From: Dillenia suffruticosa
Taxonomy: Eukaryota; Streptophyta; Magnoliopsida; Dilleniales; Dilleniaceae
Direction: 5' to 3'
NCBI GenBank assembly: GCA_033439265.1
Contig: JAVTVX010000019.1
Location: 9,803,501-9,867,500, forward strand
DNA length: 64,000 nt
The stretch's first letter is position 1; every line of letters begins with the position of its first letter. The translations under genes were made by a program, and so were the position numbers. The notes under the pieces are model-generated. The model made no database searches and was not told where the DNA came from. It saw only the letters and a program-made list of their open reading frames with translations. Shown here one piece after another: positions 39,548 to 51,530 of the stretch.

Positions 39548-41250
39548 GGTTTGATTTGGTGAGAAGAAGAAGAGGAGGAGCTGAGAGAGGAGGACAAATT
39601 TGAGATTTTTGGTGTTGTTATGTCTTTGTTGTGAGAGAGAAATAGGAGATTGTGTGCATAAAAAAAGTATAATATGAATCCGACAAGAATAAGAATAAGG
39701 ACAATAAATACAAGTGAGGGTGATAAGAGAGTAAGAGTGAGTTAAATGGAATTTATTACTTTAGGGTTATTAATTGTTATTAATGGTCAATTGTTATTAA
39801 TTGTGTTGTCATAGTTGTCATAGACTTGTTATGTTGTTTGTTGAATTTTGTAAGATTTTGTAAGCTTTGTAAGAGTTGTACATAGTTGCGATAATTCGTA
39901 ATAACTTGCTTTCGTCCACATTTGTTGTTGCTTGTCATATGCACAGTACTCTACATTTCTCCATTGGTTTATTGGTTTGGTTTGGTTATCAAAACTAGTT
40001 TGGTTTATTGGTTTGGTTTGGTTGTCAGAGCTAGTACACATGCAGCTCCCTGCACATTTGATTTGTTTCTATATGGCTACCTGCACATTTGTTGCTTGCA
40101 CATTTGTTTCTATACGGTTGCCGCCTTCCTCTCTTCAGAAGCTTTCTTGTCGCGGGATTCTTCACGTGGGACAAAAGCTCGTGACTCTTCAAATCAAATC
40201 AAGGCAAGTTTCTACAAATTCTACCCCCCCCCAAAAAAAAAGCAAATTTATGCAAATGGGTTTATTTGTCCAAATGCAAGTTAACCTTTTGCTTTTTCTT
40301 GTCAATTTAGTTGGCAAATAAAATAAAATTAATTTCACACAAATATTTTTTCCAAAACATTTAAATCAGTAATAATATATTCTTTCAATTCATAATTAAA
40401 TTATTATTGATAATTACTATACAATATTATTAATTTTATATAATTAGTATCACATTTTTACTTAATTCATTTCTAATGTCATATATATATAATAAATTTT
40501 TATATATTAAATTTTGTATTAACACATGATCTATCATGGCATGGCATGCAATGTAATTTAGGATTAAATAAATATAATATAATATTATAAATTATAATAT
40601 ATTATAGTACTAGTAATATAGTAGAGATATAATGTAATATAGTAATATAATAATAAACCCTAACTTCCCTCACATATTATATTTTTATATAATATAATAT
40701 AATATAATATAATAGTAATATATAGTAATATAATAGTAACTATTACATATTATATATATATATATATATATGTAATAGTATATAAATATAATACAAATAT
40801 ATATTACATATATATCATATAATATAATATAATATAGTAATGTAAAAGTAATATAGTGAATTACATATTATATATAATATGATATAATATAAGAGTAATG
40901 TATAGTAATATAATAATAATATATTAGAAATATAATGTAATATAGTAATCTAATAGTAATAGTGTAATTTTACATTACATATTATATATTACATATATAT
41001 ATCTTACGTATATATATAGTATAATAAAATATAATATAATATAGTCCTAAACTATAGAAATATTTTAATATAATATTATAATGTAATAGTAATATAGTGA
41101 ATTATCTATTACAAAGATATTTTACATATATATATATATATTATAATATATTATAATGTACTATAATATAATATAATTTAGTAATAATGTATAGTAATAT
41201 AGTAGAAACGTAGTAATAATATATAGTAATATATGTGAAGAGCACCATCT
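39548..41250. other. intergenic AT-rich region with simple repeats
   Basis: A short direct repeat (GGTTTATTGGTTTGGTTTGGTT) occurs twice at 39965-40022. From about 40560 to 41240 the sequence is a near-continuous ATAATATA/TAGTAATATA simple repeat. No gene is seen. Confidence 0.5.
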
Positions 41251-41254
41251 GACA

Positions 41255-41336
41255 TGCCCTTGCCTTGCCCTTGCCCTGCCCGTGCCCTTGCCCTCGCCCT
41301 TGCCCTTGCCCTTTCCTTTGCCCTTGCCCTTGCCTT
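41255..41336. repeat. (CCCTTG)n hexanucleotide array
   Basis: About 13 imperfect units of CCCTTG/CCCTCG/CCCGTG, an abrupt GC-rich array inside AT-dinucleotide DNA. The GKGKGK open frames are translations of the repeat. Confidence 0.85.
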
Positions 41337-41339
41337 GGA

Positions 41340-42712
41340 GTGCATTCATAGCACAAAAATACCCCATCCATTTGTGATGCACTATTTCCCGATACATAAC
41401 ACCAGTACCACACACACCACACCACACACCACACCCCACACAGAAAATACACCGTACCTCGATAGGGGATGCATGCATGCATAAAAATATTCTCTTCTGA
41501 CACCTTCTAATTGAATTTAAAAATAGATGAATAATATGTAATTTAGTAATGTAATAGTAATATTACATACTAGATATTATATATATTACATATGTATAAT
41601 ATAATATAATATATAATATAGTGTAATTTTGCATGACATATTATATATTACAAATATATGTTGCATATATATAAGAAAATATTAAATAATATAATATAAT
41701 ATAATATAGTAGTTATAATATACTAATATAGTAATAGTACTAATATAAATAATCGTTAGTAAGTGTTAGTAAGTAATAGTAATGTAATATACTAAAAACT
41801 TAATAATTGCGTGACTATATGTATGAGTGGGTGATTATTGGCTAAGCTTGGGGTCGGGGAGTTTCTAAACTTTTTGTAGGCAATGTCTTTTTTAGTACCT
41901 TTCATCCTCCATCTTACCCTCCATCCACCTAGATTGATAGCTAACATTTAATTTAAACATCTTATTTTTAAAATTTTTAAACATTGAATTTCGGGATTTT
42001 GAGAAATGAGACTGATAGAAGAGAAAAAGAAGAGAAAAGATAACAGCTTGACTTCTGTAAGAGAGAGAAGAAGGTTAATAGAAGATCAAGAACATTTTCA
42101 AAACTTGAGATAGTAAGAGAAAGAGAACGTGGTGTGAGAGAGAGAGAGTGAGTGAGAGAGAAGATCAAAACTCGAGAGAATGAGCAAGAGAGAAGATCAA
42201 AAGCTTGAGACTGGGAGAGAGAAAGCCAAAATCCAAAAACCAAAAAAGAAAACTAGATCGGGTACCAATGACAATGACAAGGCTACTAGGAAGAAAGATA
42301 AAGGATAAGTGGGAGAAAGATAACAGAGAAGATAACAGGTGAATATTTTATTTTTTATTTATTTAGTTATTTAGGATATTTTAGGATTTTTAATACACAT
42401 AATTTTTTTAAAACCCTAAACAAAATTTTTTTCATCTACGAATTTTTTTGTGATTTATTTTATTTTATTTTAGGTAATTCTAGTTTTTTAAATATAAACA
42501 ATTTTTCAATTTAAATAAATATTTAAAATAATTTTTTTTTTTGCATATTTCTATCAAAATTTTTTCTCATAGAAAGCTAATTTTTTTTCACAGAAGGCAT
42601 TTTTCTAAGAATAAAGTGAAACCCACTGGTGGCTTGGGTTTGCTTGCAATCATGGTTAGTTAGTTTATTTTTTTGTCAGTAATCATCTGCATAATATATA
42701 TATTTTCATTTG
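41340..42712. other. AT-rich region upstream of the Ulp1-like gene
   Basis: ACACCACACC runs near 41405-41440, ATAATATA simple repeats at 41520-41720 and a GA-rich patch at 42000-42240. The latter may be promoter or leader for the plus-strand gene downstream; no coding region is recognised. Confidence 0.35.
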
Positions 42713-42779
42713 AATGTACTGTGATTATATACATGATTATTATTATTATGTATATTTTGATTTGTGCGTTTTTTGTGAA

Positions 42780-45700
42780 GACACTGAGAATTGGGAAGAA
42801 ATAAATGAGTACGAGAAGTTTCAAAAATTGGCTAGGGTAAGGAGGGTTAGGATGGAAATAATACCCATTCTAACCAGATGCTCTCCTAAACAACTAAAAG
42901 AATTATTTTCTAGCCTCACTGATGACATGAAATGTGTAGTAAAAAATATGGGATTCGGAAAACTTTTAAAATTTAGTTATGACACACTAAGTCAAAAATT
43001 GTGTGAAGAATTCATAATAAGATTTGAACCAATGGAAAAATATCTTTGCATTTGTCCAAATCAAAATTTTAAACTCACTGCGGAAGAGGTAGGATGAATT
43101 TTAGGAATTCCCTATAAGGGATGCAATGTTTTGGGTTTTCCGCCTTTGAATGAATCCTCAGTTAAAACAAGAGATGACGTATACTAAAGATGTCTCTTCC
43201 CCCAACTTTATACGATACTTCCTGTTATTTCTTCTTAGATACTAGTTTTTTGTGTCCCACAACCAATGTCTTTCCTATTTTGAGACACCTTATTGTTACC
43301 CTTACCATTGATTTCGACAATGCTGGTGAATACATTGGGGCCAATTTTGTATTATAATGGTTAGCTGACGAGGTTTGATAATTCAATGGTCTTGTAAAAA
43401 GAGGAAGAGAGGAGGAAGAGATGATGAAGACAGGAATCGATGGTTGTTTATTTTTACTTATCGTAAGTTTTCAATCCATTGCATTTGGATATTTATAAAT
43501 ATTACAATTTAATGTCTACAAATATATCTATTGCCATTTAACTCATCCTCTGGTCTTTGCATAACTTTTTATTTTGAGAGGGTGAGGGTTGGTGATTTAG
43601 GCGGGGAGAGAACAAAATTGTCCATTCAGTATTGGACCACTGATCAGGTTAAGTAAAGAGTTGGATTTGAGCGTGTGAATGTAAGTTATTCATTGATAAT
43701 GATATTTGATAATATGTTGTTAGGGTTTATTGTCTGTGAAAAAAAACTGTTGAATGGTCGAGAAAAAATTAAGGGAGAAAATTTTATGGTACACTTACAA
43801 GCACCCATTATTATCATCTGAATGCACTTATTATGACTACTTATCATAATCTCAATCTTACTATATCTTTTTTTTAGAGAATTGGCATTAAAGTGGAATT
43901 TAAAATGTTTTTGGAGGAGTCAATTCGAATTCAGTCCAATCTCTTGCAGATACAATCTGATTCAATTCGAATTCAGTCCAATCTGTTGGAGATGCAATCT
44001 GATTTGTTACGTAGACTATGCAACTCCGATGATGATAATAATGTTGAGGACTCTCATGGAGATGTAGATGTAGATGAAGAAGAGAAGGAAGAAGAGAATG
44101 AGCCAAAGAAGCAAAAGAAGCAGAAGGGAAAGAAACAGAAGGGTAGTCATTTTACTAAGAACCAGTAGGAGGGGATGGATAATTTATTGACCATAAGGAG
44201 GTATTGGACCCAGAGGAGGAGAAAGGGCACGAGGCCATGGGTAATTTTATTGACCATAAGGAGGTATTGGACCCATAGGAGGAGAAAGGGCAGGAGGCCA
44301 GATCTTCAAAGAGACCATATGAAGATGAGGAGAGATTAGATAAAGATAAAGACGATGATGAAGATGCTGAATTATATGAAGTCATGAATACGTTAGGTGA
44401 AATGATGGAAATGAAGGACCCTAACACAAACACAAATTCTCATTTTGCCATTGCTAACCGTAGGAGTTTTTCGGACGAAGAAGAAAGTGTTTAGCCTTTT
44501 TATGGACGAAAAACCATAAAAAATAATGCAAGACAAGTTTGGTACACTTTGTTATTTCTGATTTCTGATTATCATACATCTTACTTGTCATACATCTTAA
44601 TTCAAATTTTATGACATTTCATAGAACAATTTTGTATAATATTTCTGGAAGCTATATGTGCTAGAGTGATACTTATGAAATGCTGGCTCCTCATTGGATT
44701 AAAACATTAGTATGAATTTATAAATTTATTTTCACTTATTTTTAATATTACGATAATTATAAAGTGATTATATAATGATTATATTTCTAGACCATGGAAT
44801 ACTATATCTATTTACTCAATATCAACACCTGCAACACCAACACCATCTCTAGATGCGCTTTGCCATTATGGTTTTTGGTAGTACTCTTATTGTATATTTA
44901 TTTATATATTTCATCTTTTCTCAACACCTACCCACTTTCAACACCTACCTATTCTTCTATTATTTCAGAAAGAAACTACTACACCAAATGGGGTATAAGG
45001 AGCCACGGTGTCCTACTTGTTTCACTACACCTTATTAATATCCATATACACATAATATACACATAATGAACATAATGAAGTGTTTTAATAATGATCACTA
45101 CTACTTGTGTCACGTTACTTAGTTTTTATTTTCTATGTTTGTCACATTACTTATTTTTTATTTTCTATGTTTACTAATGTAGATATCTGTGGTTTCCACG
45201 TTTTACACAAAACAAAAAAGCAATGAAACCAAGTGGGATATTTCGATGGTTGATAGTTGTTTGTCAGAGAAAACACTTGAATTTGACTTTCGATTGTGTA
45301 ATTTAGTGAGTTACTTTACCATAAAATACTAATATACATTTCTAAATATACTATTCTATTTTTATAACAGGTTTTTATCCATGTCATTTTCAAACAACAT
45401 TGGTTTTCTTACGCTCTTTATTTGGAGAAGCAAATCTTGTATGTTCTAGACTTAGATTATTGCCTTAGAGGCGATGAAGATGATGACATGCAAACTTTCA
45501 TGGTAATTACACTTAATATATTTATATATCAAATTTTGTTTAACTATAAATTACAATATTTTCATTCATTTTTTTTGTAGAAAGATTGTATTGAGAGGAC
45601 TTATAGAAATTCTTTCATTATCTCTGAAATGTACTTGTTCAAGTTCCACAGCAACCAAATACATAAGATAAGTTTAATTACACTATATTATTTTGATTTT

Positions 45701-45870
45701 AAAGTTATTGCATATCCTAAAATAATTTTTTAATTTTTATATCTCGGAATGATTGTAGAATATTTGTTATGAGATTTTTTGAGATATGGAACCGGGGATG
45801 TTTATAAGTCCACCAAGTCAGGAAGTTTCTTGTGTGACACTTTATCTCACTTTGGTATTTTTGTATTGTA
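42780..45870 (+). pseudogene. Ulp1/C48-type cysteine protease gene of transposon origin, broken
   Basis: Plus strand, several exons. 42840-43150 reads LTRCSPKQLKELFSSLTDD, VKNMGFGKLLKFSYD.L and FKLTAEEVG.ILGIPYKG, the N-terminal block (RCSPK..., MGFG.LL.L, F.LTPEDV...LGLP.GG) of plant transposon-borne Ulp1 proteins; a TGA interrupts it after EEVG. 43880-44165 adds a Gln/Ser-rich and acidic/Lys-rich linker, and 44178-44490 more acidic sequence with a 63-bp duplication. 45185-45300 has DISMVDSCLSEKT. 45370-45470 has VFIHVIFKQHWFSYALYLEKQILYVLDLDYC, which contains the HW (catalytic His) and LYVLD (catalytic Asp) of peptidase C48. The catalytic Cys segment is not found with confidence. These proteins resemble SUMO proteases; several stops suggest that this copy is dead. 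Confidence 0.6.
44178..44303. repeat. 63-bp tandem duplication in the Ulp1-like gene
   Basis: TTTATTGACCATAAGGAGGT begins once near 44182 and again 63 bases later, and the two units match at nearly every base as far as AGGCC. The length equals 21 codons, so it keeps frame; the second unit has a CAG to TAG change giving a stop. Confidence 0.9.
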
Positions 45871-46800
45871 TTTGTATTAGAATTGCTGATGTGGTTTCAT
45901 GGCTTGATTCCAATACCATAATTTTTTGAGAAAAAAATATTTTCTCAAATTTCTAATGTCGAAACATAATATTGTTTGTCCCGAAATCATGTTGATGATG
46001 ATGATGAAGATGAAGATGGAAACAAAGAGAAAAAGGATTGAGCGAGGGTCAGAACAAAGGAAAAACCTAAACCAGAACAAAGGAAAACAAAAATTGTGAA
46101 AACTTGGAAAAATTTGTAATCATTTTGTGAAAAGAAGTTATGATGTAGATATAACTAATTTTCTCTATTCCTATAATACAATCTCAATATAAATAATTTT
46201 TCTTCTCCTACAATCAAAGCAAGATGCAAGATGCAAGAAGACTAGTTTATATAATATAGAATATTACACTCAACTACTGATCTTACTAAACTTACCACCA
46301 ACCACTTTGTTATTTACTTTACTTACCACCTATACCAAACTTACCATTTTGCACCTCACCTTGTCACTTACTACCACTCCTCTCTCTCAAAACTTATCCT
46401 CTCTTATCACTCTAAAAATTATCACAACATCTCTTATCAATCTCAAAATTATCACAACTTACCACCTTACTACATACTTACCAACTTTTTTGTTACCACC
46501 TCCTATCACAAATTATCACTTTTTGTTACCACCGACTTTGTTTATCGTATTACAATCACCACACAACTTACCACACTTCTTACTCATTACTTACTCCTAT
46601 TACAACTTATCACACTCACTCCTATTACAACTTAATTTATTACGCCTAAAGACTAGATTTTTAATATTTAGGATATATAAAAACTTTTTTATATTTTTTA
46701 GAGCATTTGGATTTCTATGATTGGATTGGATATGGTGATTGTTAATTTAAAAGTATAGGAAGAGAGAAATGATTGTATTATAATCTAATTCAATATTTAT
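45871..46800. other. interval with TTACCAC-rich low-complexity DNA
   Basis: From 46260 to 46640 the strings CTTACCAC, CTTATCAC, TTACTACC recur about 25 times, perhaps a degenerate subterminal repeat region. No gene is seen. Confidence 0.4.
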
Positions 46801-46804
46801 AACC

Positions 46805-46985
46805 ATTACGCGGGCATGTGCGGGACTGCGCTTGCCCTTTGTAGCACGGGCAGTGTAGCGTAGCGACCATGCATGCCCCAACACACGGGCATGCGCGAGG
46901 GACCATGTGGGGGACCGCGCTTGCCTACGCAGTAGACTTGCACGGGCATGCACAGGCATGACCCCCTTCCTTGTTGCCTGCAGTC
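46805..46985. repeat. GC-rich block related to 37383-37700
   Basis: Contains GCGGGCATGTGCGGGACTGCGC and variants, sharing the core GCGGGCATGTGCGG in the same orientation with the block at 37383-37700. Confidence 0.6.
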
Positions 46986-48371
46986 CGAACTGGTCCGATC
47001 GAGCTACTGGTCCGGTTTCCTAATTTTGAGAAAACCGGTTCAATCGGTTTTTTTGCCTTTTGACCGTGTTTTTTTTCTTTCATTTCTTTCTATCTTATTC
47101 TTCTCTTTTTTCCCCTCTCTTATCTCGCTCTGACCTTTATTTTCCTTATCTCACTCTCACTCTATTTTTTTCCTTATTTTTTATCCTTTTCTTTTTTTTC
47201 TCATTCAACTTTACTTATTCTAACCTAAACTTTTTCTTAATAGAAATTGCAAATTACAAATTACAACTCACAACTTACACTCCAAATTATAATTTAAATT
47301 CTATAAATTAAATTTAAATTTTATGAAAGGTCGACATAAGTTCAGTTCCACAAATAAATACCATATAAGTTCCACATATAAATTCTATATATATTCTATA
47401 TATAGATACACAAATACATTTCATAAATTTAACATTTCGAGAAACAAAAATTATATAAAATAAAAAATTAAAGAGACAATTAAAGTAAACTAGAAATGAT
47501 ATTTGAAATAATGAAAATGGAAAAAATATGAATCTCCTCCAGTTGTGTGAAGTACGAACCAACCCTTATCATTCCTAATTACACTCACCGCACAACTTAC
47601 CATACCTCACCGCAACTTACCATACCATGTGAATACCATGATAACATTACCATGATAACATGATAACACCAACCCTTATCACCTTTCCACCTTTTCGCTG
47701 CATCTTATTACTTCTTTATCCCGTTTTACTCACAAAAATAACCCTTATATTAATTAATTAACACACTCAACACAACTCAATATACAGTTTATAGACGGTA
47801 GATGATAACCGTTAGGAGTGATAGAGTCCATGGTTGGTTAGTCTCCATCCTAAACATTCCTTATTTACTCACCACAAGTGAGATTTTTTTTAAAGGTCAC
47901 TATGTTACTAAACAAAGTTAATAAACAATAGTCGGCTAAAAACCTATATTTACCCATCATAAGTTATCACAAGTTATAGCCACTATACCATTGTTATACA
48001 GACACCTTTCATGGTGGCTCAAAACCGCAAGGATAGAGCATTGCTTATACAGACACCTTTTAAATTATGCAGACACCTTTTAGATTATGACTACAAACTT
48101 ATATTTACCAATCAGAAGTTATAGCCATAAGGATACAACATTGCTTATATAGACATCTTTATATCTGCAAGTATAGAGTATTGTTTACAAATACTATGCT
48201 ATATTTAGCCACGGTTGATAAACTTTTGTGGATGAGCATTTTAAAACTATAGGAAAATATATAGTATTTTCGATGGTTTATTCAAAATAGTCTATATAGG
48301 TTCAAAAAATAGTAAGTAAAAGTTACCGACAATAAATCTTAGTGTCAGGATAATACTTTAATTTTGTAGTG
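46986..48371. other. right terminal region of the CACTA-like element
   Basis: T- and A-rich sequence. A CAGACACCTTT motif occurs three times (48000-48090), each near GGATAGAGCATTGCTTATA, and TATTTACC..CA.AAGTTAT recurs. The last 60 bases hold GTTACCGACAATAAAT and the TTTTGTAGTG terminus at 48371. No gene is seen. Confidence 0.45.
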
Positions 48372-49060
48372 AGGGTCATATAAAATATGAGTTGCTGTGG
48401 CTTGCAACTAATGCGGAAGTTTGGAATCATTTTGATAGACTTTATCTTGATTTTGCAGCTGATTCAAAGAATATGAGATTTGGATTAGCGATTGATGGTT
48501 TCAATTTGTTCAAACTAATGAGCACTAACTACAACATCTCGCCTATTGCTCTTATTCTATATAATTTACCACCATGGCTATGGAAAAAGTGGAGCTATTT
48601 GATTTTATCCATGATTATTTCTGATGAAAGGGGATCTAGTAATGATATCGATATCTATTTATAATCATTGATTGAAGAGTTGAATTAGTTATGGTAAGAA
48701 GTTAGTACCTATGACACTTTAAAGAAAGAGTCATTTTTTCTACGTGTTGCCTTGTCATGGACCATTAATGACTTTGCAGCATATGTAAACTTATCTGGTT
48801 GGAGTACAAAAGGTTGTTATGCGTGTCCAACCTTTGGTGTTAATATCTCATCTAAATTATTAACAAATAGAAATTGAAAATTTTTCTACATGGGTCATCC
48901 ACAGTGGTTGGATATGGATAATAAATTTTGATATCAAAACTAGTTATTTGATGGGACTGAAAAGTGGAGAGAAGCACCTACCTTAGTTTCTGGTTGACAA
49001 ATATTGAGAAGATTCCAAGATTGCTCTTTTATTTTCGGAAAAAACTATGATTCATTGGAT
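48372..49060 (+). pseudogene. TNP2 CACTA transposase fragment (Transposase_21), part 1
   Basis: Plus strand, starting exactly beyond the CACTA-like terminus: LATNAEVWNHFDRLYLDFAA, FGLAIDGFNLF, LYNLPPWLWKK and SSNDIDIYL, the classic Transposase_21 block (W..FD...PDFA.D.RN.R.GL..DGFNPF ... YNLPPW ... P.NDIDVYL). After a stop it continues L-I-E-E-L-N, FLRVALSWTINDFAAY, LSGWSTKGCYACP, GHPQWL and LFDGTEKWREAPT to FIFGKNYDSLD at 49057. Stops at several places. The continuation beyond the inserted CACTA copy 2 is at 51540-51710. The N-terminal part is missing to the left. Confidence 0.88.
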
Positions 49061-49084
49061 CACTATAAAAAAACAACTTTTTAG

Positions 49085-49450
49085 CCACAAATTTAGCGAC
49101 GAAAATTTAAAAAAAATTCGTCGCTATAAACATTAGCGACGAAAATCTGAAATCCGTCGCTTAATTTAGCGACAAATAATTTTTCGTCGCTAAAATTTTT
49201 CACAAAATTTAGCAACAAAAATTATCCATTGCTAAATTAGCGATATAAAAAAATCCGTTGCTAAATTTAGCGACGAAAATCTAAAATTCGTCGCTAAATT
49301 TAGTGACAGATAATTTTTGTTACTAAATTTCGTCACTAATTTAGAAAAAAAAATCTATCAAAAAATTATCTGTCCATAATTTAGCGACGAATAAAAAAAT
49401 CTGTTGTTGAATTAGCGACGAATTTGGAATTCATCGCTGATTCCAAATTC
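49085..49450. repeat. left subterminal repeats of CACTA copy 2
   Basis: TTTAGCGACGAAAA and inverted TTCGTCGCTAAA motifs alternate, more decayed (AGCAACA, GTTGCTAAA) than in copy 1. Confidence 0.75.
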
Positions 49451-49459
49451 ATCGAAATG

Positions 49460-49735
49460 TCCGTGCAGCGCACGTGCCTGGATGGGCCCTTGCCCACCAG
49501 AGCCAGCACGTGCCTGGATGGCCCTACCCACAAGCCAGTACTAGCCTGGAAGCCACGTGCCTGGACGGACCCCACCCACCCCCACCCACCCAAGCCAACC
49601 AACCTGCCAGCCGCCCGCCTACCCAAGCCAGCACCCCCGCTCCAGCCGGACCCCACCCACCCCCACCCACCCAAGCCAACCAACCTGCCAGCCGCCCGCC
49701 TGCCCAAGCCAGCACCCCCGCTCCAGCCGCTCTCC
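49460..49735. repeat. GC-rich block of CACTA copy 2 with 81-bp tandem duplication
   Basis: CCCACCCACC-rich block. A unit starting GGACCCCACCCACCCCCACC at 49567 repeats at 49648 with almost no change (period 81 bp). The proline-rich frames on the plus strand carry no domain. Confidence 0.8.
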
Positions 49736-49774
49736 TCACTTAATTGTTGGAAAATGCCGCTTGGCCTTCTGCCT

Positions 49775-49842
49775 CCATCGTGGTTCGAACTCCTGCACAC
49801 CTGCACGCACACGTGCATAAACCTGTAAACCACTAAGTCAAA
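49775..49842 (-). other. tRNA-like A-box/B-box module (CACTA copy 2, left)
   Basis: Minus strand: TGACTTAGTGGTTTACAGG (A-box-like) followed about 45 bases on by GGAGTTCGAACCACG (B box). Homologous to 3065-3137. Confidence 0.45.
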
Positions 49843-50461
49843 TGATATTATATGATATTATTTTTTTTTTTACTTATTATCTTTCCTTTACATTTTTCTA
49901 ATAATAATAAAATAATATATAATAGCAATTTAAAATAATAAATATAATAACTCTTTTTATTTAAACCATAAATCTAAAATAATATTAATTAAAAATAATA
50001 AATATGATAATTTTTAATAAAATAAAAAATAATAAAATACTAATTTAAAATAAAATAAATAATTAATTAAAAAATATATTAATATTATATTTTGTTTTCT
50101 TCTGTTTTTCTTTTATTTTATTATTTTATTATTCTTTTTCATTTTTATTTTATTTTTTTACTCCATAGTTAAAAATGGATTACAACATCTCAATAATATA
50201 AAATTATAATTATCAATAAATTATAATATATTAATAATTTAAAAAATCTATATATTTAATCACAAAATATTTTTATTCGTTTGAATATATAAGAAATTTC
50301 AATATAATTATTATATATAAAAAATTTCAATAATGAGAATAGAAAGAAAAAAGAATCCAAAAATAGAGATGAGAGTAAGAGGAAGGAAAAAAAAAGTGAG
50401 AATAGAAAACAAATGAGGAGGAAGAAAGTAAAAAAAAAAAATATTATCACACAACACTAAA

Positions 50462-50510
50462 TTGTGGTGTAGTGGTGACATGTTTTCCGTTCAAGATTCG
50501 AATTCCTTCA
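50462..50510 (+). other. tRNA-like A-box/B-box module (CACTA copy 2, right)
   Basis: Plus strand: GTGGTGTAGTGGTGAC then AAGATTCGAATTCC. Positionally equivalent to 3710-3785 in copy 1. Confidence 0.4.
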
Positions 50511-50544
50511 ATAACATTTAGCATTTTTTTAGCATTAAAACAAT

Positions 50545-50655
50545 GAAAAGCGGGCGCCCAGGCAGGCGCGCGCCCATGCAGGAGCGCGCCCCTACCTGCG
50601 CCCGGCGCCCGTGTGTGCATGTGCCGGCGCCCGTGCAGGCTCTCGCCCAGTATGT
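50545..50655. repeat. GC-rich block, CACTA copy 2 (right)
   Basis: GGGCGCCCAGGCAGGCGCGC and similar strings; shorter relative of 3810-4045. Confidence 0.6.
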
Positions 50656-50989
50656 TCGGATTAATATTTAATTAAAAAATTTATATTATTGAATAAAATA
50701 ATACAAATAAAATAAAAGTTACCAATACAATAATAAAAAATATTAAATCAAACAAAAAAAGAAAAAAATAATAAATTAATTAAAATATATATATAATTTA
50801 AATAAAATAAAACAAAATATATGGTTTTTTTAAGAATTAGATAATATTATTCTTTTTAAAAAATGAAATATAATATAATAAATAAAATATAAATTAAAAT
50901 ATTATAAAATAATAATATGATTTGTTAATATAAATTAATAAAATAAAATAAAAATAAAATAAAATTCTAATTAAAAAAATATTAAATTC

Positions 50990-51530
50990 AGCGACGGATT
51001 TAGAATCCGTCGTTGAATTACCACCAGATAAATTTTATCGTTGCTAAATTAATTTGTTAATTTAAATATTATATATAAAAAATTTAGCGACGGATTGGGA
51101 TTTTCGTCGCTAAATTTAGCAACGGAAAACAAATCTGTCGTTAAATTAATTTTTAACTTAAATATAACTTATTAATATAATAAAAAGAAAAAAAAAATTT
51201 TATTTAAAAAAGATTAAATTTTGTGACGGATTTTAAATCCGTGGTAAAATTTAGCAACAAAATATTATTCGTCTTTAATTAGCGATGAAATTTGCAACGA
51301 AAAATTTTTTGTCACCAATTAGCGATGAATTTATTCACGAAAATTTTTTTGTCACTAATTAGCGACGAATTTAATTACGAATAATGTGTCTGTTGCTAAT
51401 TTAGTTACGATTTCATTTTCGTCGTAAATTTTGTGGCAAATTAGTAATGAAAAAGTTTTTGTCGCTAAATTTGTCGTAAAATAGCAATAAATTTTTTCCG
51501 TCATGAAAATTCATGACTAAAACCGTGTTT
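50990..51530. repeat. right subterminal repeats of CACTA copy 2
   Basis: AGCGACGGATTT..AATCCGTCG pairs (50990-51015, 51078-51113) and decayed AGCGACGAA/AGCGATGAA copies running to the terminus. Confidence 0.75.

Larger units (their letters stand above)
24798..48371 (-). mobile_element. giant degenerate CACTA-like (En/Spm) region
   Basis: The right end reads TTTTGTAGTG, a proper CACTA terminus, preceded by GTTACCGACAATAAAT. The left end has the inverse ATTTATTGTCGGTAAG at 24827-24842 behind a decayed CACCATAACC. Between them lie TNPA-like (Transposase_24) and TNP2/DUF4216 transposase remnants, both minus, plus PF20167-like and Ulp1-like genes. The size is about 23.6 kb, or 20.9 kb without the inserted solo LTR. 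Caveats: flanking triplets (GAT left, AGG right) do not match, and the flanks differ (copia left, TNP2 right). The whole may therefore be a chimera of two elements rather than one insertion. Coordinates are the maximal interpretation. Confidence 0.5.

Noticed and set aside
41141..41503. Gly-Lys/Gly-Gln repeat open frames
   Set aside because: Translation of the (CCCTTG)n array and flanking simple repeats.
24795..48374. Three-base target duplication for the giant CACTA-like region
   Set aside because: GAT on the left and AGG on the right do not match, and the flanking sequences belong to different elements.
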